Positions 11,726 to 23,285 of a stretch of 53,237 bases of DNA are shown here, in pieces. The stretch's first letter is position 1. Each line of letters begins with the position of its first letter. The notes below the pieces were generated by a model that saw nothing but the letters and a program-made list of their open reading frames with translations, did no database searches and was not told the DNA's origin. Made by a program: the position numbers and the translations under genes. This DNA comes from Candidatus Altimarinota bacterium (lineage in GTDB: Bacteria; Patescibacteriota; Gracilibacteria; BD1-5; JAGOOR01), in contig JALQUC010000006.1 of NCBI GenBank assembly GCA_023268615.1, positions 1-53,237 of the forward strand, in the 5' to 3' direction.

Positions 11726-11920
11726 TTACTTATAACGATCAATAAATCGAGAATTATGCATGCACTGCTCGTCAAAATAGGTACGGGAATAATATTCTGA
11801 TTTCTTTCCTCGATTAAATTGTGTTACAGGACGATAATACCCCATAACACGAGTGTATATTTCACACCGAGTCCTCTGGCGAGAAGTATCCTCTGGCCCC
11901 CGTCAAAAATCCTTGCTCAT
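11726..11920 (-). CDS. Small NrdD-associated protein (resembles conserved C-terminal segment of anaerobic RNR)
   Basis: MSKDFGRGPEDTSRQRTRCEIYTRVMGYYRPVTQFNRGKKSEYYSRTYF between nrdD and nrdG. Confidence 0.65.
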
Positions 11921-11943
11921 AAATAAAAAAATAAAAAAATAAA

Positions 11944-14157
11944 TTATTCCACTCCTACAAGAGCGTGTTCGAGAGATGCTATTTTAGCCTGACCTGCAGT
12001 ATATTTTTTCCGGATATCAAGATCATATTTCTGCCCCATATATCAGATTTCATGATCACACTTTGGGCAAAAATCATGTTCTCAGTTGATATACCCATGC
12101 TTCGGACAAATAGAAAAGGTCGGAGTAATAGTAATATAGGGAAGCTGATACTGAGAAATAATCTTCTTCACAAGATTTTTGCAAGATTCAGCATCAGAAA
12201 CTCTTTCCCCCATGTATACATGTAATACGGTTCCTCATGTATATTTACATTGGAGTTCATTTTGATAGTCGAGTGCCTCAAATATATCATTAGTAAATTC
12301 CACAGGTAGTTGAGAAGAATTTGTATAATAAGGATTCTCTGGGGTGCCTGCCTGAATAATATCTGGTAATTGCTTTTTATCTTCTTTGGCAAATCTATAA
12401 GTTGTTCATTCAGCTGGGGTAGCTTCCAAATTATACATATTTCCAGTTATTTCCTGAAACTCCTTAAGCATATCTCTCATAAAATCAAGTATTTCCAGAG
12501 CAAATTGCTTTCATTTATCTGTTGTAATATCCTCTTTCCCTTCTGTAAAATTTACTATAGACTCGTTCATACCATTGAGGCCAATAGTAGAAAAGTGATT
12601 CCTAAATGTTTTGAGATATCGGTAGGTATAGGGGTATAGTCCTCTCTCTAGCCATTCTGTGAGAACTTTCCGCTTCATTTCAAGGGCATTTTTTGCTAAT
12701 TCCATAAGAGTGGCTATGCGTTTTTTATACTTCTCTATATCTCCCTTGTATTGATGCCCAATTCTTGCCATATTCAGAGTAACAACGCCTATAGATCCCG
12801 TCATTTCTGCCGATCAAAAAAGACCGTTGCCGCGTTTGATAAGTTCTCTTAGATCAAGTTGTAATCGGCAACACATTGATCGTACTGCTCAAGGCTTATA
12901 TGCATTTTCGTTGGGAACAAAAATATCATTGCCTTCTTTATCTTTTGTTTTCTTAAATTGAGAACCAATAAAATTCTGAAAATATGGTAATCCATATTTT
13001 GCCGTCATATCAAAAATCCTCAAAGCCTCTGGTGATTCCCATGGAAAATCTTCGGTAATATTATATGTTGGTATAGGGAAAGTAAAGGCTCTTCACTTTC
13101 TATCTCAGGCCATATACACTTCAATTAAAGCTCTATTTATTATTTCTCTTTCTCTATCAAGTTCACCAAATTTTTTTTCATATGAACCGGCCTGTATTCC
13201 TCATAAAAAGAGCGCCTTTTCTCTCAAGTCTTCAGGGCATGTCCAATCAAGAGTAATATTGGTAAAAGGGGTCTGCGTTCACCAACGAGATGGGACATTA
13301 AGCCCAAAAACAAAATTCTGCATTTGTTGATACACATAAGCATATGTCTTCTCGGAAATATACTGCTGCTCTTTTTCTTCATTAGAAAAAGAAAATCTGT
13401 GAGTTTTTATGTCTTTCTTTATTTCCTCTTCATATTTATGAACAAATGGCGAAAGGTAAGTATCAAATGAAGAAAATGCCTGTGCTCATGCCCATTCATT
13501 TTGAAGTGTTCCTAGAAAGTTAATCATCTGATTTACTGCCGCCTGAAGATTCTTGGGTGGAGCTGATTCAATCCTATTTGGCATACCATTGAATCATTCT
13601 TCTAATAATTGTCTCAAACTCCAGCCAGCACAATATCCGCAAAACATATCTAAATCATGAATATGATAGTCACCATTTCTATGAGCATCTCCAATATTCT
13701 TTGTATAAACATGAGAGAGCCAATAATTTGCAGTGACTTTTCAAGATGTATTAAGAATAAGTCATCCAAGAGAATATCATGAATTAGCATTGGCATTCAC
13801 CCTCCAATCTGATTGGTCAAGGTATTCTTGCATAGTTTTCTCTACCTCTACTACTACTGATCTAGTCGATCGATTCATGGCCCGCTTTTCTCGATAGAGA
13901 ATATACGCTTTTGCCGTTTTTATATACCCTTCCTGCATTAATATAAACTCTGCAATATCTTGAACATCTTCCACATCAGGAATAATATCAATGAATTTTC
14001 TCTCCAATCATTGCACGATATTCTCCACTAAAACAGGAATATTATCTTTTCCTAACTCACCCGTAGCCGCAAAAGCCTTCTGAAGTGCCGCCATAATTTT
14101 AACAGCATCAAAGGTAACGATAGCCCCTGTCCTCTTCCTCACTTTGTATACTGGCAT
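11944..14157 (-). CDS. nrdD: Anaerobic ribonucleoside-triphosphate reductase with N-terminal ATP cone
   Basis: ATP-cone MPVYKVRKRTGAIVTFDAVKI; FCGYCAGWSLRQLLEEGFNGM; FGLNVPSRWGTQTPFTNIT; C-terminal Zn site SICPKHGYINGEHDFCPKCDHE; about 18 in-frame UGA. Confidence 0.9.
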
Positions 14158-14171
14158 ACTATATATGGTAT
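14156..14171. promoter_or_regulatory. NrdR-box-like site (proximal)
   Basis: atactatatatggtat, matching acaCwAtATaTwGtgt in the core; overlaps the nrdD start. Confidence 0.6.
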
Positions 14172-14187
14172 TAAAAAAATAAAAGTA

Positions 14188-14203
14188 ACACTACATATAG
14201 TGT
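14188..14203. promoter_or_regulatory. NrdR-box-like site (distal)
   Basis: acactacatatagtgt, near-perfect NrdR consensus, 32 bp from the proximal site. Confidence 0.7.
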
Positions 14204-14404
14204 TTATAAAAAAATAGAATCAAATTATTTTGGCTTGAGAATAAATTTATTATTCAATAATATAACAAATTTATGCAGAAATTAGCTCAATCTGATCCAT
14301 TCTTCTCCTTCACATCACCCGCGAAACTAGATTAAATCTATCATTTTCTCTCCTGGAAGATTAATACATTCATTTCGTATCCTATTATTTTTTCAGTTGA
14401 AGAA

Positions 14405-15004
14405 TTAGCAATTAAATTCTCCCTGCGTACAAATCTCACCAGTATCTTCTTGCATTTCACTCGACACAGTCTCAGAAACTATATAGTCTTCAACTTTGCT
14501 TGGCGTTTCTCAGTCATGATTCCAGAGATTCCAAGAGTACCTCCACTCATTCCAGCCTATTGCAAGATGCTTTACATAGATGCCTTTTTCTGAGAGCATT
14601 TTCCCTATTTTTCGTCCTGTCATACAGGCACTACTATAACAATGTACTATGATTTCCTTTCAAGGATTTTCGAGTATAAGCTTTTCAAAAGATGAAGTTA
14701 TTCTCTCTTTGTCATCATACGCTGACTTATCTGGAGTTTTATATGCTGGTATATTAACAGCACCTATGATATGTTCCTTTTTATACTCCTCTGCGCTGCG
14801 GAGATCAACCAAGATAAAATCATTCTTCTTTTCTGCCATTTTTTTACGAAGACTGTGCGGACTAATAATAGCTGCGTTCTCGGATTCATAAAAATCCTTT
14901 ATGAATTCATTCTGATTCTTTTCAATAAAATTGTCCAGATAAAAAAATCCAGAGACTGACACCGCCAAACTCACAATAAGCGGAACAATAATAGAACGCA
15001 ACAT
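14405..15004 (-). CDS. Membrane-anchored rhodanese-domain protein
   Basis: FILVDLRSAEEYKKEHIIGAVNIPAYKT ... IIVHCYSSACMTGRKIG; UGA read through. Confidence 0.8.
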
Positions 15005-15106
15005 AATAAAAGGGTAAAGAATTAATCTAGACCGAGAAATCGTGTGCACTATTAATTTGTCTGTCTATACAGGTATAATTATAGATAGATTTTTATTTTT
15101 TCAAAA

Positions 15107-17584
15107 CTAAATTCTTCGTAACATATATCATTTTTTAGCAAGCTTTTGGATAACTAGATCCTGGACTTTGGCTGCCTCTTCATCGGTAATAGTCGCAACA
15201 TTATTGCGTATGAGGAATGAGACAACGACAGATTTTTTATCAATTCCTATATGCGATTCATCGCGGTATATCTCTGATACACCAATATCTGATACCCATT
15301 CATGAGAAGCACGAACTATGGCGGTGACGACAGCAACAGGGGTAGACTCTGGCATGATGATATTGAGTTCTCGGCGAGTTCCTGGGAATTCTACGATTGG
15401 CGTGAATTTTATTGGTCTATGAAGCTCTGGCATTTTCACGATCTCAAATGCATACACATCAATCTGATCAATATCAAACAATGGCAGAAGTGTCGGACGC
15501 ACGAGACCAAATCGGAGAGCAATATCTCCTGATTCATCGACTATTTCTCCATACGCCTGTGGTGCGAAGAGTTTTGTATCACTTGTCCCCTGTGCTATCA
15601 TACCTGCAGTACCAAAGTAGGTCATCATATAGCTCGTTAGATCTGACTGGATGTCTTCCATATCTCGTCACCATACGACACCTGCTCATTGGAGAGATTC
15701 TTCTCCATCAAATATAGGTCCAAATTCAAAAAATGCACCATCCCCGTGAGTACGATAACTATTTGCGACGAGTTCGAGGAGATTTTCTGCGAGATGTGCA
15801 CGGAGGTGCGTCCTATTTTCAGAAGTATTCTGGATAACAGCCGGACTTTTATCAGAAAATCGTGCAAATCTCTCCGCGAGTGTAAATGGGTAAGTATAGA
15901 CATCGTGATATCCCTTCTCTGAGAAAAATCCAGTGATATCCTGCGTCATCACATCGTGTCCATGGACTCGAGCAGTCGCGAGCGGTCCTGGGATTGGTGC
16001 GCTTGGGATATTTTCATAGCCAAAATGTCTCGCAATTTCCTCGATGATATCCTCTGATAAAGTGATATCACCTGTATCTCTCCATGATGGCACTGTCACA
16101 ACAAAGTTTACTGAGTTTACTGCGTTTCCTGAGTTTACTGAGTTATTTTGTACTACTTCTACAGTAAATCCGAGACGAGTGAGGATATCCGTGACATCTT
16201 TTTCAGAAACAGTCTGTCCGATTTTCGCCACGAGTAATTCCTGTGAGAGCGTGATAATAGTCGCTGTTCGTGGTGAGAGGATGGCAGTTTGTTTTTCTTG
16301 TTTTACGCCAGGGACGAAGTGTGTGAGAAGCTGAGCATAGCGAGTCTGAGCAAGTGATGGGATAGTTCTATCGACTCATTTCTCAAAACGAATCGAGCTA
16401 TCAGTACGGATACCGAGCCTCTGAGAAGTCTTGCGAACTGTGACAGCATCAAACGAAGCAGATTCGACGAAGATACGACGAGTTGATTGAGTCGTCCCCG
16501 AGGATTTACCACCCATGATACCTGCGAGAGCGAGGATTTTTGCGTCATCGACAATCACGAGATCATCTGGCGTCAGTGTATATTCTTTGTCATCGAGTCA
16601 CAGAAATACTTCTCACTTTTTTGCCATACGGAGGACGATATTTCCATCAATAGTATCCGCGTCAAATACATGCATCGGTTGGCCCAGCTCAGTCATCACG
16701 ATATTTGTGAGGTCTGGGAGGAGTCCGTGTGATCACTGATTGGAGCGACGAAGAAGGGTCTGGATGAGAAATGGTGAAGCAGGAACATCTGGGAGGGTGT
16801 ATTCTGTCAGCAGATAATTGATGACTTTGTCTGATTCGACTTTGACTCAAAGCTCCTTTGCAAAGGAGCTGTCTGAGCTTTGCGAAGACTGAGGATTTCT
16901 TGACTCAAAATCCCCCTTCTTTCCTTCTGTCTTTCCATCCCCCTTTGCAAAGGGGGTTTTATACATGCAGGCTATCTCCCGAGCATTTCCAACAACAGAA
17001 AAGAGGTCAGGACGGTTGGTGATAAATTTGTTATCGAGGTCAAAAACTACATCATTCATCGCGTATTCGATATCTCCATCATGACCTGGGAGAGCGAGAG
17101 TGAGCTGTCCAAAAGGCTTCCCGAGATGTTTTTCAAGTACCTTCTCATCCCACGCTGTTTCGAGTGGAAATATTCCCTCAGCACGATCAGATTGGAGACC
17201 TAATTCATCGAGACTACAGATCATCCCACAGCTATCAATACCACGAATCTCGCGGCGGGTGATGACGAGACCCCCTGGGAGTTCGGCATTCTCGAGAGCG
17301 ACAGCGACATAGTGAGCAGTCTTGGCATTTGGAGCGCCACAAACTATCTCATGTTGACCACATTTCCCGGCATCGACCTGGACAAGACCGAGCTTATCAG
17401 AGTCTGGATGTGGTTTCCATGCGAGGACTTTTCAGACGACGATTTTATCATCATAGAGATAGGAATCGATACCTTCTACTTCGGCAGTATAGGTCGAGTA
17501 TGTGTGGGAGAATTTTTCGAGAGCTACAGGAGTATACTCAGGGACTTGCGTCCAATGACGTGCCCAGTTAAGAGAGATTTTCAT
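15107..17584 (-). CDS. pheT: Phenylalanyl-tRNA synthetase beta subunit
   Basis: [11 protein letters not shown]..., tRNA-binding domain, [67 protein letters not shown] pieces share one frame through UGA. Confidence 0.92.
16105..16146. repeat. 9-bp-period repeat inside pheT
   Basis: agtttactg agtttactg cgtttcctg agtttactg agtta; translated [15 protein letters not shown]. Confidence 0.85.
16851..16956. repeat. Double palindrome insertion inside pheT
   Basis: Perfect palindromes agctcctttgcaaaggagct (16851-16870) and ccccctttgcaaaggggg (16939-16956), translated in frame. Confidence 0.85.
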
Positions 17585-17681
17585 ACGATAAGAAAAAAGA
17601 ACTACTGTAAGTATAGAAAAAAACAGTCTATATGCAAGACAACTCGTCGCATTTGCATACGGAAAAACAGTAGGGTAAAAT

Positions 17682-18305
17682 ATGTCTATGAATTCTCATA
17701 AGATCACCATAGAATTCCCCGATAAAACTCAACATCAGGTCGATACTGATGCTCTTATAGCGACCCTTCCTGGAGATACTATTCGAGAAAAGGTGATACG
17801 ATATGCAGAATGAGTACTGGAACCAGAGTTCATACGTCTCGATAAAGAAACTACTACCCCAGATTGAATTCATGTCGAGGATAGAGAATTATGACAAATC
17901 TGTGCTCTTCGAAATAAGCTCGTTGATGTAGTATTTTTACAGAACTTAGAAAAAGATGAACCAGAAAAAGAACTCATCTCACAAAAACTAACACCCTTCA
18001 TAGAATGAATCGCAACTCGATATGCGAGGATGGTGGTTGCTTATTGTGAAAGAGAACTCGATAGACTCCAAAAATTAAAAGAAAATATGTGGCAAGAAGC
18101 AGAATCTCGTCAGTATAATGAATCACACTTTCATCCTCTTATAGAATGACTCCAACATGTGCAAAAGATAGCGGCAGGAATTCCTCAGGAAACAATAAGA
18201 AATAGCATACTCACTGAATGCAAAACTCTCGCTGAGAGTTACAGATCCATAATACGGTATAACGATGATTACGTCGGTCGAAAAGCCCGACATCAAGATG
18301 ACTAA
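17682..18305 (+). CDS. Hypothetical protein
   Basis: MSMNSHKITIEFPDKTQHQVDTDALIATLPGDTIREKVIRYAEGVLEPEFIRLDKETTTPDGIHVED...; several UGA, TAA stop. Confidence 0.65.
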
Positions 18306-18935
18306 CTATTTCTGAACTGCAGTTATATCAGCCTGATATTCGGCACTACAACCAGCGTAGAGAGCGATTTCTGAGAGCGGACGTTCGCCTGTGACGCGAC
18401 CAGCCATATAGACAGGACGCTCTATGAGTGTCTCATTTGGGCCATCAGTCAGAACTGTGAGTTTTACGAGTTTTTCATACTCTGGGATATTTGATGCTAC
18501 AAGTTTCTCTGTTTTTTGTCTAAATGCTTCTACATCTTTCAGAAGTTCTGGCTTATTTGCTTTGACAGCATTAGCATAGATGTCAGTTGCGCTACGGACT
18601 TTGGCAAGCTCTGAGTTAAAGAGATTTGTAATCGCTTCTTTAGGGAGTGATTTGATGGTGGCATCAGGAAATTGCCATGTAGGGTAACTCATGATACCTC
18701 TGTCACTACATTCTTTTGCCTGCCCAGAGCCAACAGCACATTCAAAATATGGCATATCCTTCACTGATTTTCCAAACATTTTTTTCTGAGCAGCACAGTG
18801 TGGGCACCAAGAAGCACCAAACATAACGGCTTGATTTTTCTCTAAACAAGCTGTGAGATTATTATAGGTCTTTGCTGGTGTACCACATGATGCGAGGAGG
18901 AGAGCGCATGAGGCGATGAGAATAGTTTTTTTCAT
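18306..18935 (-). CDS. Lipoprotein with thioredoxin-like CPHC active site
   Basis: Lipobox LLLASCG; VMFGASWCPHCAAQKKMFG. Confidence 0.8.
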   Translation of the reverse strand: MKKTILIASCALLLASCGTPAKTYNNLTACLEKNQAVMFGASWCPHCAAQKKMFGKSVKDMPYFECAVGSGQAKECSDRGIMSYPTWQFPDATIKSLPKEAITNLFNSELAKVRSATDIYANAVKANKPELLKDVEAFRQKTEKLVASNIPEYEKLVKLTVLTDGPNETLIERPVYMAGRVTGERPLSEIALYAGCSAEYQADITAVQK

Positions 18936-18994
18936 AGAGAATGAGAATAAAGAAATATCGTGAGGATTATATGAGAAAAACCCAGATTTCCTCG

Positions 18995-19030
18995 CTTTTT
19001 GTACTTTGCACTTTCTGCTTTGCATTTTTG
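18995..19030. repeat. 7-bp-period TTTGTAC-family repeat
   Basis: tttttgtactttgcactttctgctttgcatttttg. Confidence 0.7.
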
Positions 19031-19041
19031 ACTAAAGTTCC

Positions 19042-19371
19042 CTAGCAAGTAGAACAAGTGTCACAACCACCACTCGTACAGGTTCCGCAGCCAGATTTTT
19101 GTTCTTCTGAACCAAAGAGAGAGATAAAAAGGCTCGTGAGCTCAGATTGTTCTGGAGTGACTCACTCAAATATCATATCGCGGAAATCAATAGAGGATTC
19201 TTCGATACAGAGTGCTGGGAGCTGAGTGATCTTCATCTGTTCTCTATATTCTGGCGTATCGTAGAGCTCGACGGTCGTATGTGACAAAAGTCCAAGCTCC
19301 TCAAGGGAAGCCTGGACTCGTGACAGAAGTGTCTCTGTATCTGGGGATGTACCGACGATACGGATGAGCAT
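19042..19371 (-). CDS. Small thioredoxin-like protein with Cys-rich C-terminal tail
   Basis: MLIRIVGTSPDTETLLSRVQASLEELGLLSHTTVELYDTPEYREQMKITQLPALCIEE...GVTPEQSELTSLFISLFGSEEQKSGCGTCTSGGCDTCSTC. Confidence 0.6.
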
Positions 19372-19374
19372 AGT

Positions 19375-20034
19375 TTATTCAGATTTTTCTTCAGCAGGTT
19401 TTTCGCCCTCATCACCTTCTTCTTTCTTTTCTGTGAGGACTTCTACCTCTGCTGGTACTTCCTCAGGGACATATTCCTGGAATTCTGAAGCCAGTACGAC
19501 TGCTTCTGTGAGTTCATGGTGAAGGATTTCATGCTTCTCTGGATTGAGAGGGAGATCTGAGACATGGAGAACATCACCAACTTTTTCAAGTTTTGATATA
19601 TCAACGGTAATATCAGCTGGGATGTCAGCAGGGAGACATCGAATTTCTATATCCTGGAGTACATGATCGATGATCGCACCATCACGAGCAGCCTGAGATT
19701 CACCAGTGAGAGTGATTGGAACAGTGACTGTGAGCTTGTCAGTAGCACTGACAGCGAGGAAATCAACATGGAGAAACTGACCAGATACTGGATGCACATC
19801 GACATCGTGGATAATTGCTTGGTGTTTTTTACCGTCGAGAGAGAGATCGATAATGTGTGAAAACCCTGCTCCTCGGAAGACGCGGAGGAGATCAGAAGTA
19901 TCAACTGAGAGAGGAGTACTTGGGCATTTTTTGCCGTAGATAACACCTGGGACAGAGCCTTTGCTATCAGAATTTCCTCGGATAGTTCGGAGGTCTGTTT
20001 TGGGATCACGAGTGACCGCTACTAGAGACAACAT
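19375..20034 (-). CDS. rplY: 50S ribosomal protein L25 (general stress protein Ctc family)
   Basis: GSVPGVIYGKKCPSTPLSVDTSDLLRVFR..., L25/TL5 C-terminal domain; no UGA. Confidence 0.88.
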   Translation of the reverse strand: MLSLVAVTRDPKTDLRTIRGNSDSKGSVPGVIYGKKCPSTPLSVDTSDLLRVFRGAGFSHIIDLSLDGKKHQAIIHDVDVHPVSGQFLHVDFLAVSATDKLTVTVPITLTGESQAARDGAIIDHVLQDIEIRCLPADIPADITVDISKLEKVGDVLHVSDLPLNPEKHEILHHELTEAVVLASEFQEYVPEEVPAEVEVLTEKKEEGDEGEKPAEEKSE

Positions 20035-20192
20035 AAATAAAAAGTAAAAAATAAAAAAAGAAAAGATAAAAGATTGTGGACTTTTATTTCTCAATGCGGG
20101 GATTATAGTGAGAGAGCCCGAATGTCAAACGAAAAACCACCTTTCTTCTCTTTTATCTTTTCTTTTTTCTCTTAGAAAATTCTTGGAATTTT

Positions 20193-21149
20193 CTACAACC
20201 ACTCCACCTCTATTCCCCTCCCTCTCACCAACTGAGTCCGAAAAGGCTCCAGAAAGGAGAGTAAATCTGGGCAGCGTACCAGTATTTTTTGTCGGTACTT
20301 CCCTGCTCTCTTTTCTACGAGGAGATGATCATATATCACCGTAGCATCTGGTGTGTTTTTCGCTGCTTCTATCATGGATGAAGCGGTGCTCGCAATCCTC
20401 TGTTTGACGAGATTTTCTGTTGTATCACTGATATAGATAGTCACCATTTGGGTAAATGGTGGGAGGTGAAATTGTTTTCGTTCTGCGACAGTATGTTGAA
20501 AAAATGACCGAAAATTACCACCCGTCACATCGGCGATAATCGGAAGTTTCGGAGAGCGGGTCTGGAGCACGATATCGCGTGATCGAGAAAAAAAATGACG
20601 AATCTGGTGGTAGAGGCTCTCCTCTATATCATAATCTGGAACAGCGAGGTCTGACTCGACGAGGAGAAATGCTGTGAGTCCGAGGTTTTCTATAGGGAGT
20701 GAAGAAATTTTCTGCGTTCAGATAAATATATCATATTCTGTGAGAGTTTTTGGTGTCACCTTCTGCAGATCTTCGATAAGGAGAATCCGTGCCTCTGGGA
20801 ACAACTCTCGGACGCTGACATCCACTGACTGGACACGGATACCACCCTGAACGAGATGATACGAACCACATTTGGGACATTTCTCTGGTATAGTGCCCTT
20901 TGCTTCACAAAAATGACAGAGGAGGCAATTCTCTGGTCGGAGATGAACGCGCATCATGAGGTCACATGATGGACAACGAGCTGCCCAACCACAATCACGA
21001 CAGACGAGCGTACTCATAGCACCACGACGATTGAGGGAGAGGAGGATTTTTTCTCATTTTGCCAGCACTTCCCCCATTCTCTCAAAAAGAACCTCCGATA
21101 TGAGAGGTTTGACCGGGCGAACTTGGTTCATGTCTATGACGGTGATCAT
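20193..21149 (-). CDS. priA: PriA-like primosomal helicase, C-terminal half only
   Basis: ILLSLNRRGAMSTLVCRDCGWAARCPSCDLMM zinc motifs and ILLIEDLQKVTPKTLTEYDIFIGTQ; motifs I-III absent. Confidence 0.8.
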
Positions 21150-21595
21150 TCTTCGAATTCTTCGAGGATAAACTTCACGAAATCACTATGACTCTCAAAA
21201 TGATTATATACAGAGGCAAATCGCAAACAGGCTACTTCGTCGATATCCTTGAGCTTATGAAGGACATCCTTTCCTATTCGTTTTGAGGTAACGCCAGTTT
21301 TATTTTCTGCCCATTCTATCTCCAGAGTATTCAGCATGGATTCTATTTTCTCGGGTGGGATATTTCGCTTGTTGCAGGCCTTGAGAATTGAAGTCTCCAA
21401 TTTTGAACGATTATAGAGTTCTTTTTTTCCTCCTGTTTTTGATACAAAGAAACTCACGAATTCCATCCTCTCAAATGTCGTAAATCTGGCGCCACAAGAC
21501 TCGCACTCACGACGACGACGAATAGAAAGTCCGTCCTCAGAAAGACGAGAATCTATGACACGGGTTTCGAGATTTTTACATTTGGGACAACGCAT
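21134..21595 (-). CDS. nrdR: Transcriptional repressor NrdR
   Basis: MRCPKCKNLETRVIDSRLSEDGLSIRRRRECESCGARFTTFER zinc ribbon plus ATP cone; with UGA=Gly extends to EEFEEGSPS*. Confidence 0.95.
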
Positions 21596-21636
21596 GCGGA
21601 GATATTAGAGAAAAACGGTAAAAAGTAAAAGTGAGA

Positions 21637-22605
21637 TTAAGGAATGAGCTTCATAAAATTTTCTTTTCCGAATTCGTGGAATTTCTCCAAAGCAGCGTAA
21701 TATCTCATAATTCATTCACCATAATTTTCCATATCCAGGCCACTTTCTGGAATGTAGGGAGCCAAAACAATATTGAGCATGCGACATTCGATACATCAAA
21801 AAAGACACTTTTTCTCATTCAAAGTTAATTTTCTCACAGATTCATATCAGCGTAGATATTCAGTCACACCTTCGGGGTGCCAAAAGTGGTGAAAGCACCA
21901 AGAAAAAAGTGAAATAGCTATCTCCTGAGCAACAGATCCCAGTAGAAAATCAGAAAAATCTATGAAATAGAGTTCGTCATTTTTAAAAATAATATTATTG
22001 CTATGCAAATCATTATGAATGAGCTGTGTGGGTAATTTTTCAAATGTAGACTGAATCTCATCTATATCTGTCCAAACTTGTCACAATAACACAGGATCTG
22101 CATAATCAGGTACATAAGTGCGGAGTTCTAGATGTCTAAAAATATATTTCAAATCGTATACATGAGTTTCTGGAATCAGATATTTTCCAGATATTTGTGC
22201 AAGATTTTGATTGAGGGTTGCAATGCTCTGTCACAACAAAAATAACATGTCATCACTCAGAGGCTTATCTCGATACTTCGTACCATCTATGTATTCCATC
22301 AATATTACCTCTTTTTCTCACGGACCAATAATGATAGTTTCGCCATTTTGGGCGACGAATATCTCTGGTACATTGGATTTTAGTTCTCTCAAATGAATTA
22401 AAATACTTACCTCTGCATGAATTTCCTCGCTTTTATTTTTAAATCCTTCGAAAATTTTGAGTATATAATTAGCGCCCTTTGTTTCTATCAGAAAATTACT
22501 GTTCTCTATTCCCCCATCACAGAGAGAATACTGAATAATCTCCTTCTCGGGGAAATATTGGTGGAAGAGTCACTCGATAATGTTTTTGTCGTAATTTTGT
22601 TTCAT
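21637..22605 (-). CDS. Aminoglycoside phosphotransferase/homoserine-kinase-like phosphotransferase
   Basis: SLCDGGIENSNFLIET and LIHNDLHSNNIIFKNDELYFIDFSDFLLGS; stitched through UGA. Confidence 0.75.
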
Positions 22606-22608
22606 AGT

Positions 22609-23241
22609 TTAGAACTCATGAGAATCTCCTTCCACCATCGGGATAAATTCTATACCATTTTCGGGAAGAATTTTTGAGGGAGCCATATGTGATCATCCGT
22701 ATCGGAAATGATCGTGGACTGGGAAGGCTACTTTTGGCTTGAGTTTGAGAGCATAATCAATAGCTTCGCCAATTTTTACCCAAGGACCAGAGACTGGGAG
22801 AGCCAATATCTCAACAGGACAGCCCGGATCAGTATAGGCATCTCAGGGATAGAAAAATCGGTTCTCAAACATAAATCCAGTATTTGCGGAATACGGAAGT
22901 GAGCTATGTATCTCGGCATGCTGCACTCCATATCCAGTCAAAATAATGCCCTCAAAATCAACCGTTTCTCAATTCTGTATCGTGATGTGGGAAATATTTT
23001 CTTGGGTTAAGAGCTCAGCCACAGAAGTATTGGCAAAAATCTGCACTTCGGGATTTTTCTCGAGAAGTGTGCGAAGAGAATCGAGATGGTAATGATCCGA
23101 GTGTTCGTGTGTGAAGAGGACTGCGTCAATATTTTCGAGCTTGGTGTGTGCCTCGACGGTGAAACACCCTGGATCGGTCAGGAGTCTTTTTCCTTTTGTT
23201 TCTACGAGCAAGCAACAATGTCAGAGTTTGGTAATTTTCAT
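22609..23241 (-). CDS. MBL-fold metallohydrolase
   Basis: AVLFTHEHSDHYHLDSLRTLL, VAFPVHDHFRYG; UGA read through. Confidence 0.8.
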
Positions 23242-23285
23242 ATAGTAATTTAAAAAATAATTCCGCAATTATTCATTCTTCATTA

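Noticed and set aside
11944-14157. nrdD as a heavily degraded pseudogene (about 18 internal TGA)
   Set aside because: All breaks are TGA, none TAA/TAG, the frame is continuous and UGA fits glycine positions; recoding explains it.
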